A DNA stretch of 64,000 nt, from positions 1-64,000 of the forward strand of contig NZ_JACBYI010000006.1 of NCBI RefSeq assembly GCF_019352175.1, read 5' to 3'. Position 1 is the first letter of the stretch, and each line of letters starts with the position of its first letter. This stretch comes from Paenibacillus sp. S150 (lineage in GTDB: Bacteria > Bacillota > Bacilli > Paenibacillales > Paenibacillaceae). The notes beneath the pieces are model-generated. The model did not search any database, had not been told where the DNA came from, and saw only the letters and a program-made list of their open reading frames with translations. Shown one piece after another: positions 1-8,826 of the stretch. The position numbers and the translations under genes are program-made.

Positions 1-342
1 GATTTATGGCGTTTTTATAACCAGCGGTGTTGTATGGAAAACTACATCAAGGAAGCCAAACGCGGATTCTCTATCGATAAGATCGCCACGAGCTCCTTTG
101 ACGCCAATGAACTGGATCTGCTGATCAAGCTACTCGCGTACAACGTGTACGAACGCTTTAAACACGACTGCTGCGAACCAGTACATGCCGGGTATACGAT
201 TGCAAGGTTTCGACTGGGATTTTTTCAATGCGCGGCGACGCTTGTGAGTCACAGTCGAAGAGTGATGCTCAAACTCTCCAAAGAGTTTCCAAACCGTTAC
301 ATCTGGAAACGGATGGAATCTCGTGTGGCCCAGTTAGAATGA
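1..342 (+). pseudogene. IS1380-family transposase, C-terminal part
   Basis: The reading frame is open from the first base of the window and ends at 342, so the start lies outside or is lost. The visible 113 residues carry the late catalytic region of IS1380-type DDE transposases: a W-x-x-YNQR stretch followed by EN-YIKEAK (the conserved glutamate region), then a helical tail with LAYN and a basic S-x-R-x-x-LKL segment. Full-length proteins of this family are about 430-480 residues. Nothing in the window shows whether the copy upstream is complete. It sits beside other mobile-element debris. The family call is by motif memory and fairly firm; whether it is functional is unknown. Confidence 0.75.
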
Positions 343-649
343 GCCCCCTGGAATTTAACATGGAAATCCGAAGCCCGGTCCTCCTGGGGTAGGGGGAAGT
401 GTGTCTTTTTCTCCACTTCGTCCATATTTCTTATGGATAGTCTTCCTTTTTATGTTATCTTTCGTGAGAGGTAATTTCAGGTAGGCCTTGTAGCTATGGG
501 CTTTCGAAATTTAGGTTTATATGTTTTGGGGAAGCGAAGCTTATCCGCTATTTCACGGCTGCGCTGTATATGAAAGAATGGACCGGGACTTCGGCCAAGC
601 AAACTGCGGTATTGCGTTGGCCGCAGCGGGCAGGTAGAGCAAATCAGAG
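343..649. other. Non-coding stretch after the IS1380 fragment
   Basis: No plausible gene. It presumably includes the right flank of the IS1380 element, but I could not recognise a terminal inverted repeat with only one end in view. Confidence 0.4.
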
Positions 650-903
650 GCAGAAGTGCCTTTGAATTTGCCTGAAGTCGGCAGGACGGTGAAATCAAAG
701 GCAGAAGTACCTTTGATTTCGCCCGAAGCCGGCTGGACGGTGGAATCAGAGGCAGAAGTGCCTTTGAATTCGCCTGAAGTCGGCAGGACGGTGAAATCAA
801 AGGCAGAAGTACCTTTGATTTCGCCCGAAGTCAGCTGGACGGTGGAATCAGAGGCAGAAGTACCTTTTAATTCGCCCGAAGCCGGCTGGACGAGGGAATC
901 AGC
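650..903. repeat. 51-bp tandem repeat, about five units
   Basis: Five consecutive units of 51 bp begin with GCAGAAGTRCC and continue with a TTTGA(A/T)TT(C/T)GCC(T/C)GAAG core. Two unit subtypes alternate, one with GGCAGGACGGTGAAATCAAA and one with GGCTGGACGGTGGAATCAGA, so the higher-order period is 102 bp. Because 51 is divisible by three, both strands stay open. The plus frame would encode a 17-residue repeat of the type AEVPLxSPEVGRTVKSK. No Shine-Dalgarno site or recognisable protein supports real coding. The last unit is degenerate. Confidence 0.85.
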
Positions 904-1084
904 GCGAAATAATTCTTCTCCTCCCCATTGAAATGGCAGCATTCTTATTATAGGACGCCGATAGGCGTCTTTCTTGAAATATAAGTTAAGATGAACAAAA
1001 AAGGCCAGCTCACGTTTGCAGGGCGTAGGTTAAAATGGAAGCGAGAAACCCCATTTCAGAGCTACAAGCAAAGGAACTGGTTGA

Positions 1085-1750
1085 AATGAATTATACCACA
1101 AAACGATCACACCGCCAGCGGAAATCAAGCGCAGGTGGACCAAACGCTACCGGCTGTGGCTGGAGGGGCTGGAGCTGGAGCTGGAAGCGCAAGCGATCAC
1201 GTTTCGGGAATATCTGCACGCAGTAAAAGAAGGAGAAGAGCGGCTGAAGCGGATTGAAAGCGGACTTTTGGAACAAGCCGCCCAGGGGGCGAACGGAGCA
1301 TGGGTCCAAGCGCTGCAAGGGTTGCGTGGAGTGGCGTTCGTGACGGCGGTGTCGCTGGTGGCTGAAATCGGCAGCTTCCGACGTTTTCGCAGTCCGATGC
1401 AGCTGATGGCGTACCTGGGGCTGGTGCCAAGGGAGTATTCATCGGGGCAGAGCGTGCGGCGGGGGAAACGGACAAAGACGGGGAACCGGCATGCGCGGCG
1501 TTTGCTGGTGGAAGCGGCGTGGAGCTGCCGGCACAAGCCGGCGGTACGGGGTGAGATTGCGAAGCGGCAGGAAGAATGGAGCCCGCAGATTCAACGGATT
1601 TCGTGTAAGGCCCAGGAACGGCTGCATACGAAATACCGGAAGTTGGTGCAGCGGGGCAAGGCGAAGAATCTGGCGGTGGCCGCGGTGGCGCGTGAGTTAT
1701 GCGGGTTTGTATGGGCGGTGGCCTGCGAAGTGGAAACAGGGGCTAAATAA
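1085..1750 (+). pseudogene. IS110/IS1111-family transposase, C-terminal part
   Basis: In one frame from 1085 the translation runs through a KRRWTKRYRLWLEGLELE coiled-coil segment. It then enters the transposase_20 (IS116/IS110/IS902) domain: G-x-x-x-VTA-x-S-x-x-AEIG-x-F-x-RF, LMAYLGLVPREYSSG and a GNRHARRLLVEAAW motif. An in-frame TGA at 1082 closes the upstream side, and the N-terminal RuvC-like DEDD half is absent, so the gene is truncated; family members are about 340-430 residues. A short ORF of 32 codons (991-1089) in another frame upstream may be scrambled element sequence. The element is not functional as seen. Confidence 0.8.
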
Positions 1751-2021
1751 GGTCAACGCTCTAAGAGGGAACAAGGAATGTCCGGGTTGGAAGGCTGGGC
1801 CCGGGACAAAAGAAAAGGTTGGAGAGAATCCGCGATAAATTCTTGCACCCGGGATTCATCCAGGACGTGCGTTCTAAGTTTGCGGAAGCTCTCCATACGA
1901 AGGCTTACCCTGTGGTATCCAACCCACGAATAGCAGTGTGCAAGCCGACGACTGTATTTTTGTCCCGTGCCGAGCTGTATAGCCCTTGTGTGCAGCTGTG
2001 TGCTTGACAGATTTGTTCATA
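1751..2021. other. Flank of the IS110 remnant
   Basis: No gene. The stretch is probably the 3' non-coding end of the IS110-type element, which normally lacks terminal inverted repeats, so its boundary cannot be set from one copy. Confidence 0.35.
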
Positions 2022-2110
2022 GCAGAATTTATATGTTTCACGCTATCCATTATCCTTCTATTTTTGGAGAAACGGATACCGTCTTTCAGAGGACGGCAAA
2101 GCCGTTTCTT
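2022..2110. repeat. Dispersed ~90-bp hairpin repeat, copy 1
   Basis: Shares TTATATGTTTCACGCTAT, AAACGGATACCGTC and the closing GGACGGCAAAGCCGTTT with copies at 16535-16630 and 43451-43540. The outer stem is AAACGG/CCGTTT, with an inner CCGTC/GACGG stem. In this copy the upstream AGATAAG/CTTATCT arm pair is eroded. It ends almost exactly where the antiporter remnant begins. Confidence 0.75.
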
Positions 2111-2112
2111 CT

Positions 2113-2558
2113 TGTGTTGTTTTCTTTGTGGTACTAACCTCGGCGGTCATTCAGGGGACAACCATTTCCCCATTGACCTCCAGACTCAAGCTGGTTGGAA
2201 AAGACGATGGCCTTCTCTTATGGAGCTGGTGGCTTTGGGCAAGACGGACTCTGAATTCAATCATATTGCCATCGACAGGCATATGCCGATAGCCGGTATG
2301 CAGATTGCGCAGATGGGACTGCCCGGGGACATTCTTTTTACCGCCATCATCCGCAATAAAAGCATCGTGACTCCGCACGGGAACACTGTAATCGAGCCGG
2401 GCGACACGGTATATGTGCTCAGCCCTAAATCCAAGCAGGACGAGATGCGGGCATCTTCCGCAGCGGTAAAGGAAAGGCGGCGGAATCAAATATTCCAGCC
2501 ATGTAACTTTATCTGCCGCAATGGAGTGATTTATGGCAATATCGCTGCTTTTGGCTAA
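2113..2558 (+). pseudogene. Cation/proton antiporter (NhaP2/CvrA type) remnant
   Basis: From about 2113 one frame reads VVFFVVLTSAVIQGTTIS-x-L, typical of the last transmembrane helix of CPA1 antiporters. Around 2210 the homology moves to another frame: MELVALGKTDSEFNHI, then an RCK_C (TrkA-C) domain with GLPGDILFTAIIRNKSIVTP and GDTVYVL. So it is a frameshifted fragment lacking nearly all of the membrane part. The tail after residue KSKQDE does not resemble the family. The gene start is missing and a dispersed hairpin repeat abuts its left end, which suggests the repeat or a deletion cut it. Confidence 0.75.
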
Positions 2559-2667
2559 ATGTGATAGAAATAACAGGAGCGTAAGAGAGAGGTATGCTAG
2601 AATTTGCAACAACAAAAACCGTAAAACAATTGCAAAATCTGTTGGGATGTGTTAAATTGTATATAGA

Positions 2668-2684
2668 TTTAGAACAAGTCTAAA
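2668..2684. promoter_or_regulatory. Candidate PerR/Fur-type operator upstream of dps
   Basis: Inverted repeat TTTAGA-N5-TCTAAA, 40 bp before the dps start. It resembles the AT-rich 7-1-7 palindromes bound by PerR, which controls dps/mrgA genes in Bacilli. The match is by shape rather than exact consensus. Confidence 0.4.
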
Positions 2685-2723
2685 TACAAATAACAAATAA
2701 ATAGTCCATAGGAGGTTATTGGA

Positions 2724-3179
2724 ATGAGTACACAAATTAAAAACCAGACTGAACTGCATGCTGCCTTGAACCGTCAAACCGCAAACTGGACACTGCTGGG
2801 AGTAAAGCTGCATCACTATCACTGGTATGTCAGCGGGACCCAATTCTTCTCGCTGCATGCCAAATTCGAGGAGCTGTATACCGAAGCAGCCACTTATGTG
2901 GATGATCTGGCAGAACGCCTGCTTGCCATCGGTGGACAACCGGCCTCAACCATGACCCAATATCTTGCCCTTTCCGAGCTTAAGGAAGCGATTGGCGGCG
3001 AAACGGCACAGGAAATGGTTACCCAGCTGATTAAGGATTTCGCTGTTGTTGCCGAAGAACTGAAGAGCACGATCTCCGCAGCGGAAGAACTGAGCGATCA
3101 GCCTACTGCCGACCTGCTGATCGGAATCCGCAACAGTGTGGAGAAATCCGCCTGGATGCTGAACGCTTTTCTGGCGTAA
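2724..3179 (+). CDS. dps: Dps-family DNA-binding ferritin-like protein
   Basis: Dps proteins form 12-mers that oxidise and store iron with hydrogen peroxide and protect DNA under stress. The 151-residue length is normal. The N-terminal helix has the family signature NWTLLGVKLHHYHWYVSG with the ferroxidase histidines, followed by FFSLHAKFEELY, D-DLAERLLAIGG-PAST and a C-terminal helical bundle. A strong AGGAGG lies 10 bases before the ATG. A TTTAGA-N5-TCTAAA palindrome upstream suggests PerR control. The gene stands alone and a stem-loop terminator follows at 3250. The identification is firm; the regulation is inferred. Confidence 0.95.
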   Translation: MSTQIKNQTELHAALNRQTANWTLLGVKLHHYHWYVSGTQFFSLHAKFEELYTEAATYVDDLAERLLAIGGQPASTMTQYLALSELKEAIGGETAQEMVTQLIKDFAVVAEELKSTISAAEELSDQPTADLLIGIRNSVEKSAWMLNAFLA

Positions 3180-3249
3180 TACCGCCTTCTAAGACTTCTT
3201 ACGGGTGCCCGCCATCAGTTACAGGGAGCGATGGGCATACCGCATACAC

Positions 3250-3287
3250 AAAGAGCGCCGCGCGAAGCGATTCGCGGGCGCTCTTTT
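3250..3287 (+). terminator. Rho-independent terminator after dps
   Basis: AGAGCGCC (3252-3259) pairs with GGCGCTCT (3277-3284), with GCG/CGC pairing inside, and is followed by TTTT. It lies between the convergent dps and AIM24 genes and can serve both. Confidence 0.7.
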
Positions 3288-3312
3288 GCATAACGTATTT
3301 ATATGGAGCTAT

Positions 3313-4017
3313 TTATTTAATGAAGACTCCGCCGAATGGCAGGGCTTCACGCAGGAAACGCTTGATAATGCCGTCTTCGTTATTGTCACGCTCAAAGCGG
3401 CGGCTCTGGCGTCCTGCCTGGAACATCACCGGCCCGTGGCCGGTCATTTTCCAGTGATAGCTCATATGCTGGCTGGCTAAGTGATTGCCGTAGACGGTCA
3501 GCTCAAGCTTGGCATTTTCGGGATAGGCAATAATACTGCCGGCATCTACATATAGCGGATCGAAGGGATGCAGCTCGGCCTCGCACACTGTGCCTTCAGT
3601 CAGAATGCCGATGCTGCCCGGCCCGGAGAACTTGACCTTGATAATATCGCGTGTTACAAGCATGTTTCTCATGCTCAGAACCCTGGTCTCCATGGTAATT
3701 CCTTTGCTGTAAAAGAACAGATGCCTGAAATCATAGAGCAGATCGCTTTTCCTGTCCAGCTGGAAGGTTTTGACCCGGTAGCCGGGAGGCAGGGCGGCGA
3801 CGAAGCGGCAAGGTCCAGTCATATCCGAGCGGATCAGCTTGCGCTTGCGGCACATGCCCTTGACATCCATCAGCCGGTCTGCGCGGCCTGAAGAAGGGCC
3901 CTGGTAGGCGATGATTTGCTGCGGATGCAGCACATGGATCTCTTCGCTCTCTTCGACCGTGAAGGCTACGGCCTGTCCACTGCCGCTGTCGCCTTCGCTC
4001 TGGACCTCAACGTTCAT
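3313..4017 (-). CDS. AIM24 family protein
   Basis: 234 residues of the AIM24 (formerly DUF124) beta-rich fold, related to mitochondrial AIM24 and Bacillus proteins of unknown function. Visible family features are VKFSGPGSIGILTEG in the middle, FDPLYVDAGSIIAYPENAKLELTVYGN, and the GHGPVMFQAG closing motif. There is no signal peptide or membrane segment, so it is probably cytosolic. GAGGGAG precedes the ATG. The role in bacteria is not established. Its upstream neighbour on the same strand is a membrane coiled-coil protein 24 bp away, so they may be co-transcribed. Confidence 0.85.
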   Translation of the reverse strand: MNVEVQSEGDSGSGQAVAFTVEESEEIHVLHPQQIIAYQGPSSGRADRLMDVKGMCRKRKLIRSDMTGPCRFVAALPPGYRVKTFQLDRKSDLLYDFRHLFFYSKGITMETRVLSMRNMLVTRDIIKVKFSGPGSIGILTEGTVCEAELHPFDPLYVDAGSIIAYPENAKLELTVYGNHLASQHMSYHWKMTGHGPVMFQAGRQSRRFERDNNEDGIIKRFLREALPFGGVFIK

Positions 4018-4041
4018 AATTTACACTCCCTCATATACACA

Positions 4042-4551
4042 TTAACGCAAGCGGTCGCTTTTTCTGGACCGGTGACGCATGGACAGCCGAAGCAGCCGGA
4101 TCAGCAGAAAGTAACCGAGTACAAGCGCAAGTCCCGTAATTACGGTAACTTTGATCCTGTTATAGTAGTTCTCCCTCGACGTACGGTCATTCTTCAGCTC
4201 ATCGACCACTAAGCTAAGCTGGCGGTTCTGCTCCTGCAGGGCCGCATTCTGGGCCTGGTAATCAGCCATCTGCTGCAGGGTCTGTCCCAATTGATCTTTG
4301 GTCTCTCCAAGCTCGTCCACAGTCTGTCCCAGCTGTTCCCTGGTCTGCTGAAGCTCCTCTGCAGTCCGCTGGTAGCTCTCCTGGAGCTGATTGACTTCGC
4401 CGGGAAGCTCCGAGAAATTCTGCAATCCATTATATAAATCACTGAAATAATTAGCATTTGCCGCAGGAGCGGGGGATAGGACTGACAACCCCAGGAGCAG
4501 CAGCACTGAAGATAACAGCTTCGCATAATTGCGTTTAACCCTTTGCTTCAT
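4042..4551 (-). CDS. Exported or membrane coiled-coil protein, unknown function
   Basis: 169 residues. An N-terminal signal-like segment (basic MKQRVKRN, then a hydrophobic stretch ending near APAANA) is followed by about 80 residues of Gln/Glu/Leu-rich heptads. Within these, EELQQTREQLGQTVDEL and a similar ETKDQLGQTLQQM look like an internal repeat. A single C-terminal transmembrane helix (VTVITGLALVLGYFLLIRLL) and a basic tail end it. Topology suggests a coiled coil outside the membrane anchored at its C-terminus. A GGTGG site precedes the ATG. I do not recognise a family. It is probably transcribed with the AIM24 gene. Confidence 0.7.
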   Translation of the reverse strand: MKQRVKRNYAKLLSSVLLLLGLSVLSPAPAANANYFSDLYNGLQNFSELPGEVNQLQESYQRTAEELQQTREQLGQTVDELGETKDQLGQTLQQMADYQAQNAALQEQNRQLSLVVDELKNDRTSRENYYNRIKVTVITGLALVLGYFLLIRLLRLSMRHRSRKSDRLR

Positions 4552-4833
4552 TAAGAATCACCACCCGGTCTAGGCTAGCCTGCCTTTTTATTTTATCATA
4601 GCAGCGCGGAATTGGCGCGGCATAAGGTGACGGAGATTGGCGTGATTTGGCGGCTTAATGGATATTTTGTCTTGAGCAGGAGCTTACAAGTTCTTACCCT
4701 GCCGTCTGCGTGGATAACCATCTCCAAATGTAATACAGCATAAGGACCCGAATGGTTTCTATTCGAGAGCCTTTGCATGGCTACCGTTTCCGCCTGAATT
4801 CAAGTATACTTTGACGGAAAGGGGCTGCATGCT

Positions 4834-5520
4834 ATGAACAAATGGCTCAAAACTCTGCTGTTTCTTGCAGGTTCTGCATTACTGACACGGTTCATTCCAT
4901 TCTCATCCCTGTTCCGTAATCTGGATACGATGTTTCATGAGTTCGGCCATGCCCTGGTGACACTGCTGCTCTCGGGCAGTGTGCTGCGCATCGAGCTGTA
5001 TGCCGACCACAGCGGAGTGACCTACTCGGCTATAGAAGCGGGAAGCAAGGCTATCCTTGTCTCGCTCTCCGGTTATACGCTGGCGTCCTTATTCTCGCTG
5101 CTGCTGTTCTATTTGTATACCAGAGGCCGTTACAGATGGGGGCTGCTGCTGGCATCCGGTGTGGCGCTGATTATGCTCGTTTTGTATGTTCGGGGCGGCT
5201 TCGGAATGATATGGCTGAGCGGGTTCATTCTGCTGAATCTCATTATGCTGTTGGTCTGGCCCAAGGCCGGCAAATATTATTATTTATTTCTGGCTTTTTT
5301 GACCCTGGAGGAATCCGTCACGGGTACGCTTTTTCTGGTCTCGGCTGCGGCGCTTACTCCCGGCCGTGCGGGGGATGCGGCTAATTTGGCGGGACTTACA
5401 CCGCTGCCCGCCATCGTATGGGCGCTCCTGTTTTTCGTATTCTCGCTCCTGTGCGCCAAATGGGCACTGGGCTTCTTCTTTAAGGAAGAGCGAAGCCGGC
5501 GCAATCCGATAAGCCGTTAG
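4834..5520 (+). CDS. M50-like membrane metalloprotease
   Basis: 228 residues with at least five hydrophobic segments. The zinc-binding HEFGH motif at residues 35-39 sits in the first membrane-proximal region, as in the M50B-like peptidase family (PF13398), which is annotated in many Firmicutes but poorly characterised. Length and HEFGH placement match. The second zinc ligand of classical site-2 proteases is not obvious to me, so catalytic activity is unproven. The substrate is unknown. The ATG is preceded by GAAAGGGGCTGC, and a terminator follows at 5569. The gene is monocistronic by context. Confidence 0.75.
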   Translation: MNKWLKTLLFLAGSALLTRFIPFSSLFRNLDTMFHEFGHALVTLLLSGSVLRIELYADHSGVTYSAIEAGSKAILVSLSGYTLASLFSLLLFYLYTRGRYRWGLLLASGVALIMLVLYVRGGFGMIWLSGFILLNLIMLLVWPKAGKYYYLFLAFLTLEESVTGTLFLVSAAALTPGRAGDAANLAGLTPLPAIVWALLFFVFSLLCAKWALGFFFKEERSRRNPISR

Positions 5521-5568
5521 AATAATGGCAATCTTTCGCCATGTTTAGACAAAAGAATGATCTTTCGT

Positions 5569-5609
5569 AAAGAGGCACTCTACTTTTAAAGGAGATGGCC
5601 TCTTTTTTG
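5569..5609 (+). terminator. Rho-independent terminator after the M50-like gene
   Basis: AAAGAGGC (5569-5576) pairs with GCCTCTTT (5598-5605), followed by a T run. The loop is about 20 nt. Confidence 0.65.
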
Positions 5610-5706
5610 TCGATATTATAGGACCGAACATATATTCCATGACAAGGAGTTGTCCGCCAATATTGGTACATTAATAGAAGACCCAAAAAAAGAAAGAGGT
5701 GGAAAT

Positions 5707-6390
5707 ATGCAAGCAAGTATTCAGCCCATATTTACATGGAGCCAGGAGCGGATTTTTGCGGGCTGTGCCCGTAATGTAGTTCTGCTTATAGAGTGGGAGG
5801 GAATCTCGAATCATGAGGAAACCCGCAAGCGAAGCCGGAAAATAGCGGCCCGTGAAATTGAGCTCAGGGTTTGGCTGGAGGGGCATGTGACTGTCACCGG
5901 CTGCCATGGCTGCACAGCAGAAGCAGGGGAAGGCCGCTCCATACTGCTTAAGCTTGGCAAAATACATTCCGGAATGCGCAAATATATCGCTCTGGAATTC
6001 AGGATAGCGGCCAAACCGGCAGGGATTCACGAAGCGCTCTGGCTCCAATGGCAGTACAAGCAGCCTCCGGTAGAACGTATCCGTGAGCTGCCTTTGAAAA
6101 AGCTCAGCCTGGAACATACGCATCATACAGATGTGCTGTCAGAGAGATGCTGTTTCCATGTCGAGAAGCACCTGGGGCTGCTGAAGACTGAAAAACTGCT
6201 GGAAGAAGCGGCCGTGCAGCGGGCCAAAAGCCCTATCCGGACGGACTTTGAGCATTTGCGCAGGCAAGCTGACAATCTGCTCCTGCTGGCTGCGAGATCC
6301 GGAGATATGCAGCTTGTGAAGGAAGCGGAAACAGTGTATAAACAGCTTGACGCAGAGGGGCAGTTATGGTGGAAGACAGCAACTAGATAG
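5707..6390 (+). CDS. Unrecognised protein with a VWA-accessory-like beta domain
   Basis: 227 residues from the ATG at 5707, chosen because GAAAGAGGTGG lies directly upstream; an ATG at 5650 in the same frame has no ribosome site. The first 120 residues look beta-rich (RVWLEGHVTVTGCHG, LLKLGKIHSGMRKYIALEFRI). The stretch LKLGKI-SGxRKYIALEFRI...WLQWQY resembles the beta domain that follows the VWA module in some bacterial VWA proteins, but no VWA domain is present here. The last 70 residues are helical and charged (EKLLEEAAVQRAKSPIRTDF). No signal peptide. Function unknown; the VWA resemblance is tentative. Confidence 0.6.
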   Translation: MQASIQPIFTWSQERIFAGCARNVVLLIEWEGISNHEETRKRSRKIAAREIELRVWLEGHVTVTGCHGCTAEAGEGRSILLKLGKIHSGMRKYIALEFRIAAKPAGIHEALWLQWQYKQPPVERIRELPLKKLSLEHTHHTDVLSERCCFHVEKHLGLLKTEKLLEEAAVQRAKSPIRTDFEHLRRQADNLLLLAARSGDMQLVKEAETVYKQLDAEGQLWWKTATR

Positions 6391-6622
6391 GGGGGGCTGC
6401 AGCATCAATACGCAATCCTGCCAGTACATACATATGCGCAATCTTTCACAATGCGTTGCGCGGATTTGTTGACAGTTAATGTGATTTATAAGTGTGGTAA
6501 TATAGTAAAATAGTTCTATTATATTTTTTAATTTCGGTTATTACATCCAAGATTATAGATATATATAACTAATTTATTTAAAATAATGGGTCTATTTTAC
6601 CATAAATCAAGGGGAACTGAAT
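6391..6622. promoter_or_regulatory. AT-rich upstream region of the WYL gene with inverted repeat
   Basis: Contains GCGCAA (6436-6441) and TTGCGC (6456-6461) as inverted arms just before a TTGACA (6469-6474). No well-spaced -10 box follows that TTGACA, so I do not call a promoter. The region after 6500 is strongly AT-rich. Confidence 0.3.
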
Positions 6623-7585
6623 ATGACAGACCGATTAATCCGGCTAATGCGCATTATTACGCTAGTGCAAGCCAAACCTGGAATTTTGGCCCGCGAACTG
6701 GCGGAACGCTGCGGCAACAGCGAGAGAACGATATACCGGGATATGGATGCGCTGAGCGCCATGCACATCCCTATAACCCATTTGGGACATGGGAAAGGAT
6801 ATGCTTTTATCGGTAATTTTGCATTGTATCCTTTGGATTGGTCGGAAGAAGAAGCGGCCGCATTTTCACAGCTGCGAGGTATTATGGATGATATCAAACA
6901 CATGCTGCCCCCCAGCTTTGAGAGCGCCTATGAGAAAGTAATGGCCGCAGCTTACAAGCAGAAGGCGGAAAGGGAAGAAACGATGGAAACTGCCAAAAAA
7001 GAAGCCGGACAGCCCTGGATGGAAAACGGACAACTGGACGAGCCACCGCCCTTTTTGACCGAAATTTTAGCCGCCATTATGAAGCAAAACAGTATTTTGG
7101 CCGACTATAGTGAGAATACCTATGACGAAAGAGGCATCCAAATTGATCCCTATTGCCTTGTTCCCTTGGAGAATCGTTATCATTTAATTGGTTTTTGTCA
7201 TCGATTCGGAATTATCCGCACCTTCCATTTGGGTGGATTCTCCAATGTGAAGCCGACGAATCTTTGGTTTTCCAAAGAGCAATTTGACCTGCAGGCTTTC
7301 ATGGAGCAGAAGTGGTCCCTGGACCAGGACAGTCTGCAGGTAGAGTTTAAAATCAGGTTTTCGGAACAGATGATGGACCGGATCAAGAACGAGGATATGA
7401 TTGTAAAGCCGAGCAAAGTAGACCGCCAGAGCAGGTGTCTGCATTTTAAAGTCGCCGTTGAACAGGACATCGGTTTTGTCCGGTGGATCCTGAAATTTGA
7501 AGAAGAGGCTGAGATTTTGGAGCCGCTTTATTATCGGGATATGCTGAGAAATCAGCTGGAGAAATGGCTGTCGCTATACAAGTAG
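6623..7585 (+). CDS. WYL-domain transcriptional regulator
   Basis: 320 residues of the YafY/DeoR-like WYL family. Residues 5-60 are an HTH_11 winged helix (LMRIITLVQAKPGILARELAERCGNSERTIYRDMDAL). The middle holds the WYL domain, visible around Y-x-x-x-x-x-R-G-I-Q-I-D-P-YCLVPLENRYHLIGFC with ...RTFHLGGFSNV. A WCX-like C-terminal region ends with RWILKFEEEAEILEP. Such proteins usually sense a small ligand or nucleic acid and regulate neighbouring genes. AAGGGGA precedes the ATG. It is 250 bp upstream of the peptide transporter operon in the same direction, so it may regulate it; that is inference. Confidence 0.85.
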   Translation: MTDRLIRLMRIITLVQAKPGILARELAERCGNSERTIYRDMDALSAMHIPITHLGHGKGYAFIGNFALYPLDWSEEEAAAFSQLRGIMDDIKHMLPPSFESAYEKVMAAAYKQKAEREETMETAKKEAGQPWMENGQLDEPPPFLTEILAAIMKQNSILADYSENTYDERGIQIDPYCLVPLENRYHLIGFCHRFGIIRTFHLGGFSNVKPTNLWFSKEQFDLQAFMEQKWSLDQDSLQVEFKIRFSEQMMDRIKNEDMIVKPSKVDRQSRCLHFKVAVEQDIGFVRWILKFEEEAEILEPLYYRDMLRNQLEKWLSLYK

Positions 7586-7836
7586 CACAGTTTTTCTGTA
7601 ATTCAGGACGGAATTATTCCATTAAAACCACTGGTGTTAGTTATATTCATAAATTTTCCTTGTCTACCATGGATTTATATAGTAATGTTATACATTAAAT
7701 AACAACTATGTTGATTTAACCCCATATTTCTACCGTTTAATGTCAGATGTGAGTTATCCTTCTTCTCCTCTGTGAGATAACTCACTTTCCTGTCATTTGA
7801 CCTTTGTTCAATTTTTAGTGGAAGAGAGGTATCATC

Positions 7837-8826
7837 TTGATTCAGCCCATTCTGAAAATTGAGGATCTGCATACCCATTTTTTTACCGACCGCGGCGAAG
7901 TACCGGCAGTGGACGGGGTTGATCTGTACATTGATCCAGGCGAGGTTCTGGGTGTGGTCGGCGAATCGGGCTGCGGCAAAAGCGTCACTTCGCTGTCCAT
8001 TCTGAAGCTCGTTCCGAATCCGCCGGGCAAAATAGTGAGCGGACGTATTTTGCTGAAAGGCCAGGATATCGTGCCGCTCAAAGAAAAAGAGATGCGCAAA
8101 ATCCGCGGCGATGCCGTGTCGATGATTTTTCAGGAGCCGATGACCTCCCTTAATCCGTTGTTTACCGTCGGCCAGCAGATCACCGAAACCGTGCGGCTGC
8201 ACCGGGGCCTGGCCAGAAAGGATGCGCGTGTGCACGCGGTGGACATGCTTCGCAAGGTGGGCATTCCACGCCCGGAAGCCATTATCGATGAGTACCCGCA
8301 TCAGTTGTCGGGAGGCATGCGGCAGAGGGTGATGATTGCGATGTCGATTTCCTGCAGCCCCGAGCTGCTCATTGCCGATGAGCCGACCACGGCGCTTGAT
8401 GTAACGATCCAGGCGCAGATTCTTGACCTGATCCGCAGACTGAACGAAGAGCAGGGAACTGCGGTCATGCTGATCACTCATGATCTTGGCGTTGTGGCAG
8501 AGATGTGCCACAGGGTTGCCGTAATGTATGCCGGCAAGGTGGTGGAGGAAGGCCGTGTACGTGATATTTTTAAGAACCCGCTGCATCCGTATACCCGTGG
8601 TCTTATCGAGTCGGTGCCAAGAATGGACCAAACCCGGGAGCGCTTGCATTCCATACCCGGCAATGTGCCTGTTCTGAGCAAGGAAATGCAGGGCTGCCGG
8701 TTCGCTCCGCGCTGTCCGAATGTGATGGAGATCTGCCGTCAATCGCTTCCGCAGCTGAAGCTGCAGGAGGCAAGCCACAGCTGCAGATGCTGGCTGCATG
8801 ACAGTCAACAGGAGGATGCGGTATGA
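7837..8826 (+). CDS. Oligo/dipeptide ABC transporter ATPase (DppD/OppD type)
   Basis: 329 residues, starting at TTG with GAGAGG seven bases upstream. One of two ATPases energising the importer encoded here. Walker A is GESGCGKS, the signature is [13 protein letters not shown], Walker B is [12 protein letters not shown], and the switch is [10 protein letters not shown]. The C-terminal oligo_HPY domain has HPYTRGL and the cysteine-rich FAPRCP-x-x-x-x-IC motif, which in this subfamily can bind an iron-sulfur cluster. Its stop overlaps the start of the next ATPase (ATGA), indicating coupled translation. Substrate (peptides, or nickel chelates in relatives) cannot be told from the ATPase. Confidence 0.93.
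   Translation: MIQPILKIEDLHTHFFTDRGEVPAVDGVDLYIDPGEVLGVVGESGCGKSVTSLSILKLVPNPPGKIVSGRILLKGQDIVPLKEKEMRKIRGDAVSMIFQEPMTSLNPLFTVGQQITETVRLHRGLARKDARVHAVDMLRKVGIPRPEAIIDEYPHQLSGGMRQRVMIAMSISCSPELLIADEPTTALDVTIQAQILDLIRRLNEEQGTAVMLITHDLGVVAEMCHRVAVMYAGKVVEEGRVRDIFKNPLHPYTRGLIESVPRMDQTRERLHSIPGNVPVLSKEMQGCRFAPRCPNVMEICRQSLPQLKLQEASHSCRCWLHDSQQEDAV

Noticed and set aside
650..903. CRISPR array
   Set aside because: Units are contiguous 51-bp repeats with no unique spacers and no palindromic repeat unit; no cas genes nearby.
553..942. Coding on either strand across the 51-bp repeats
   Set aside because: Both strands are open only because 51 is a multiple of three; no ribosome site or family support.
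991..1089. 32-codon ORF before the IS110 remnant
   Set aside because: Too short, no clear family, and lies in scrambled element sequence.
6469..6503. Promoter with TTGACA before the WYL gene
   Set aside because: No -10 hexamer at an acceptable distance.
7675..8808. 377-codon frame antisense to the DppD-type gene
   Set aside because: Shadow frame; the plus strand has all ABC motifs.
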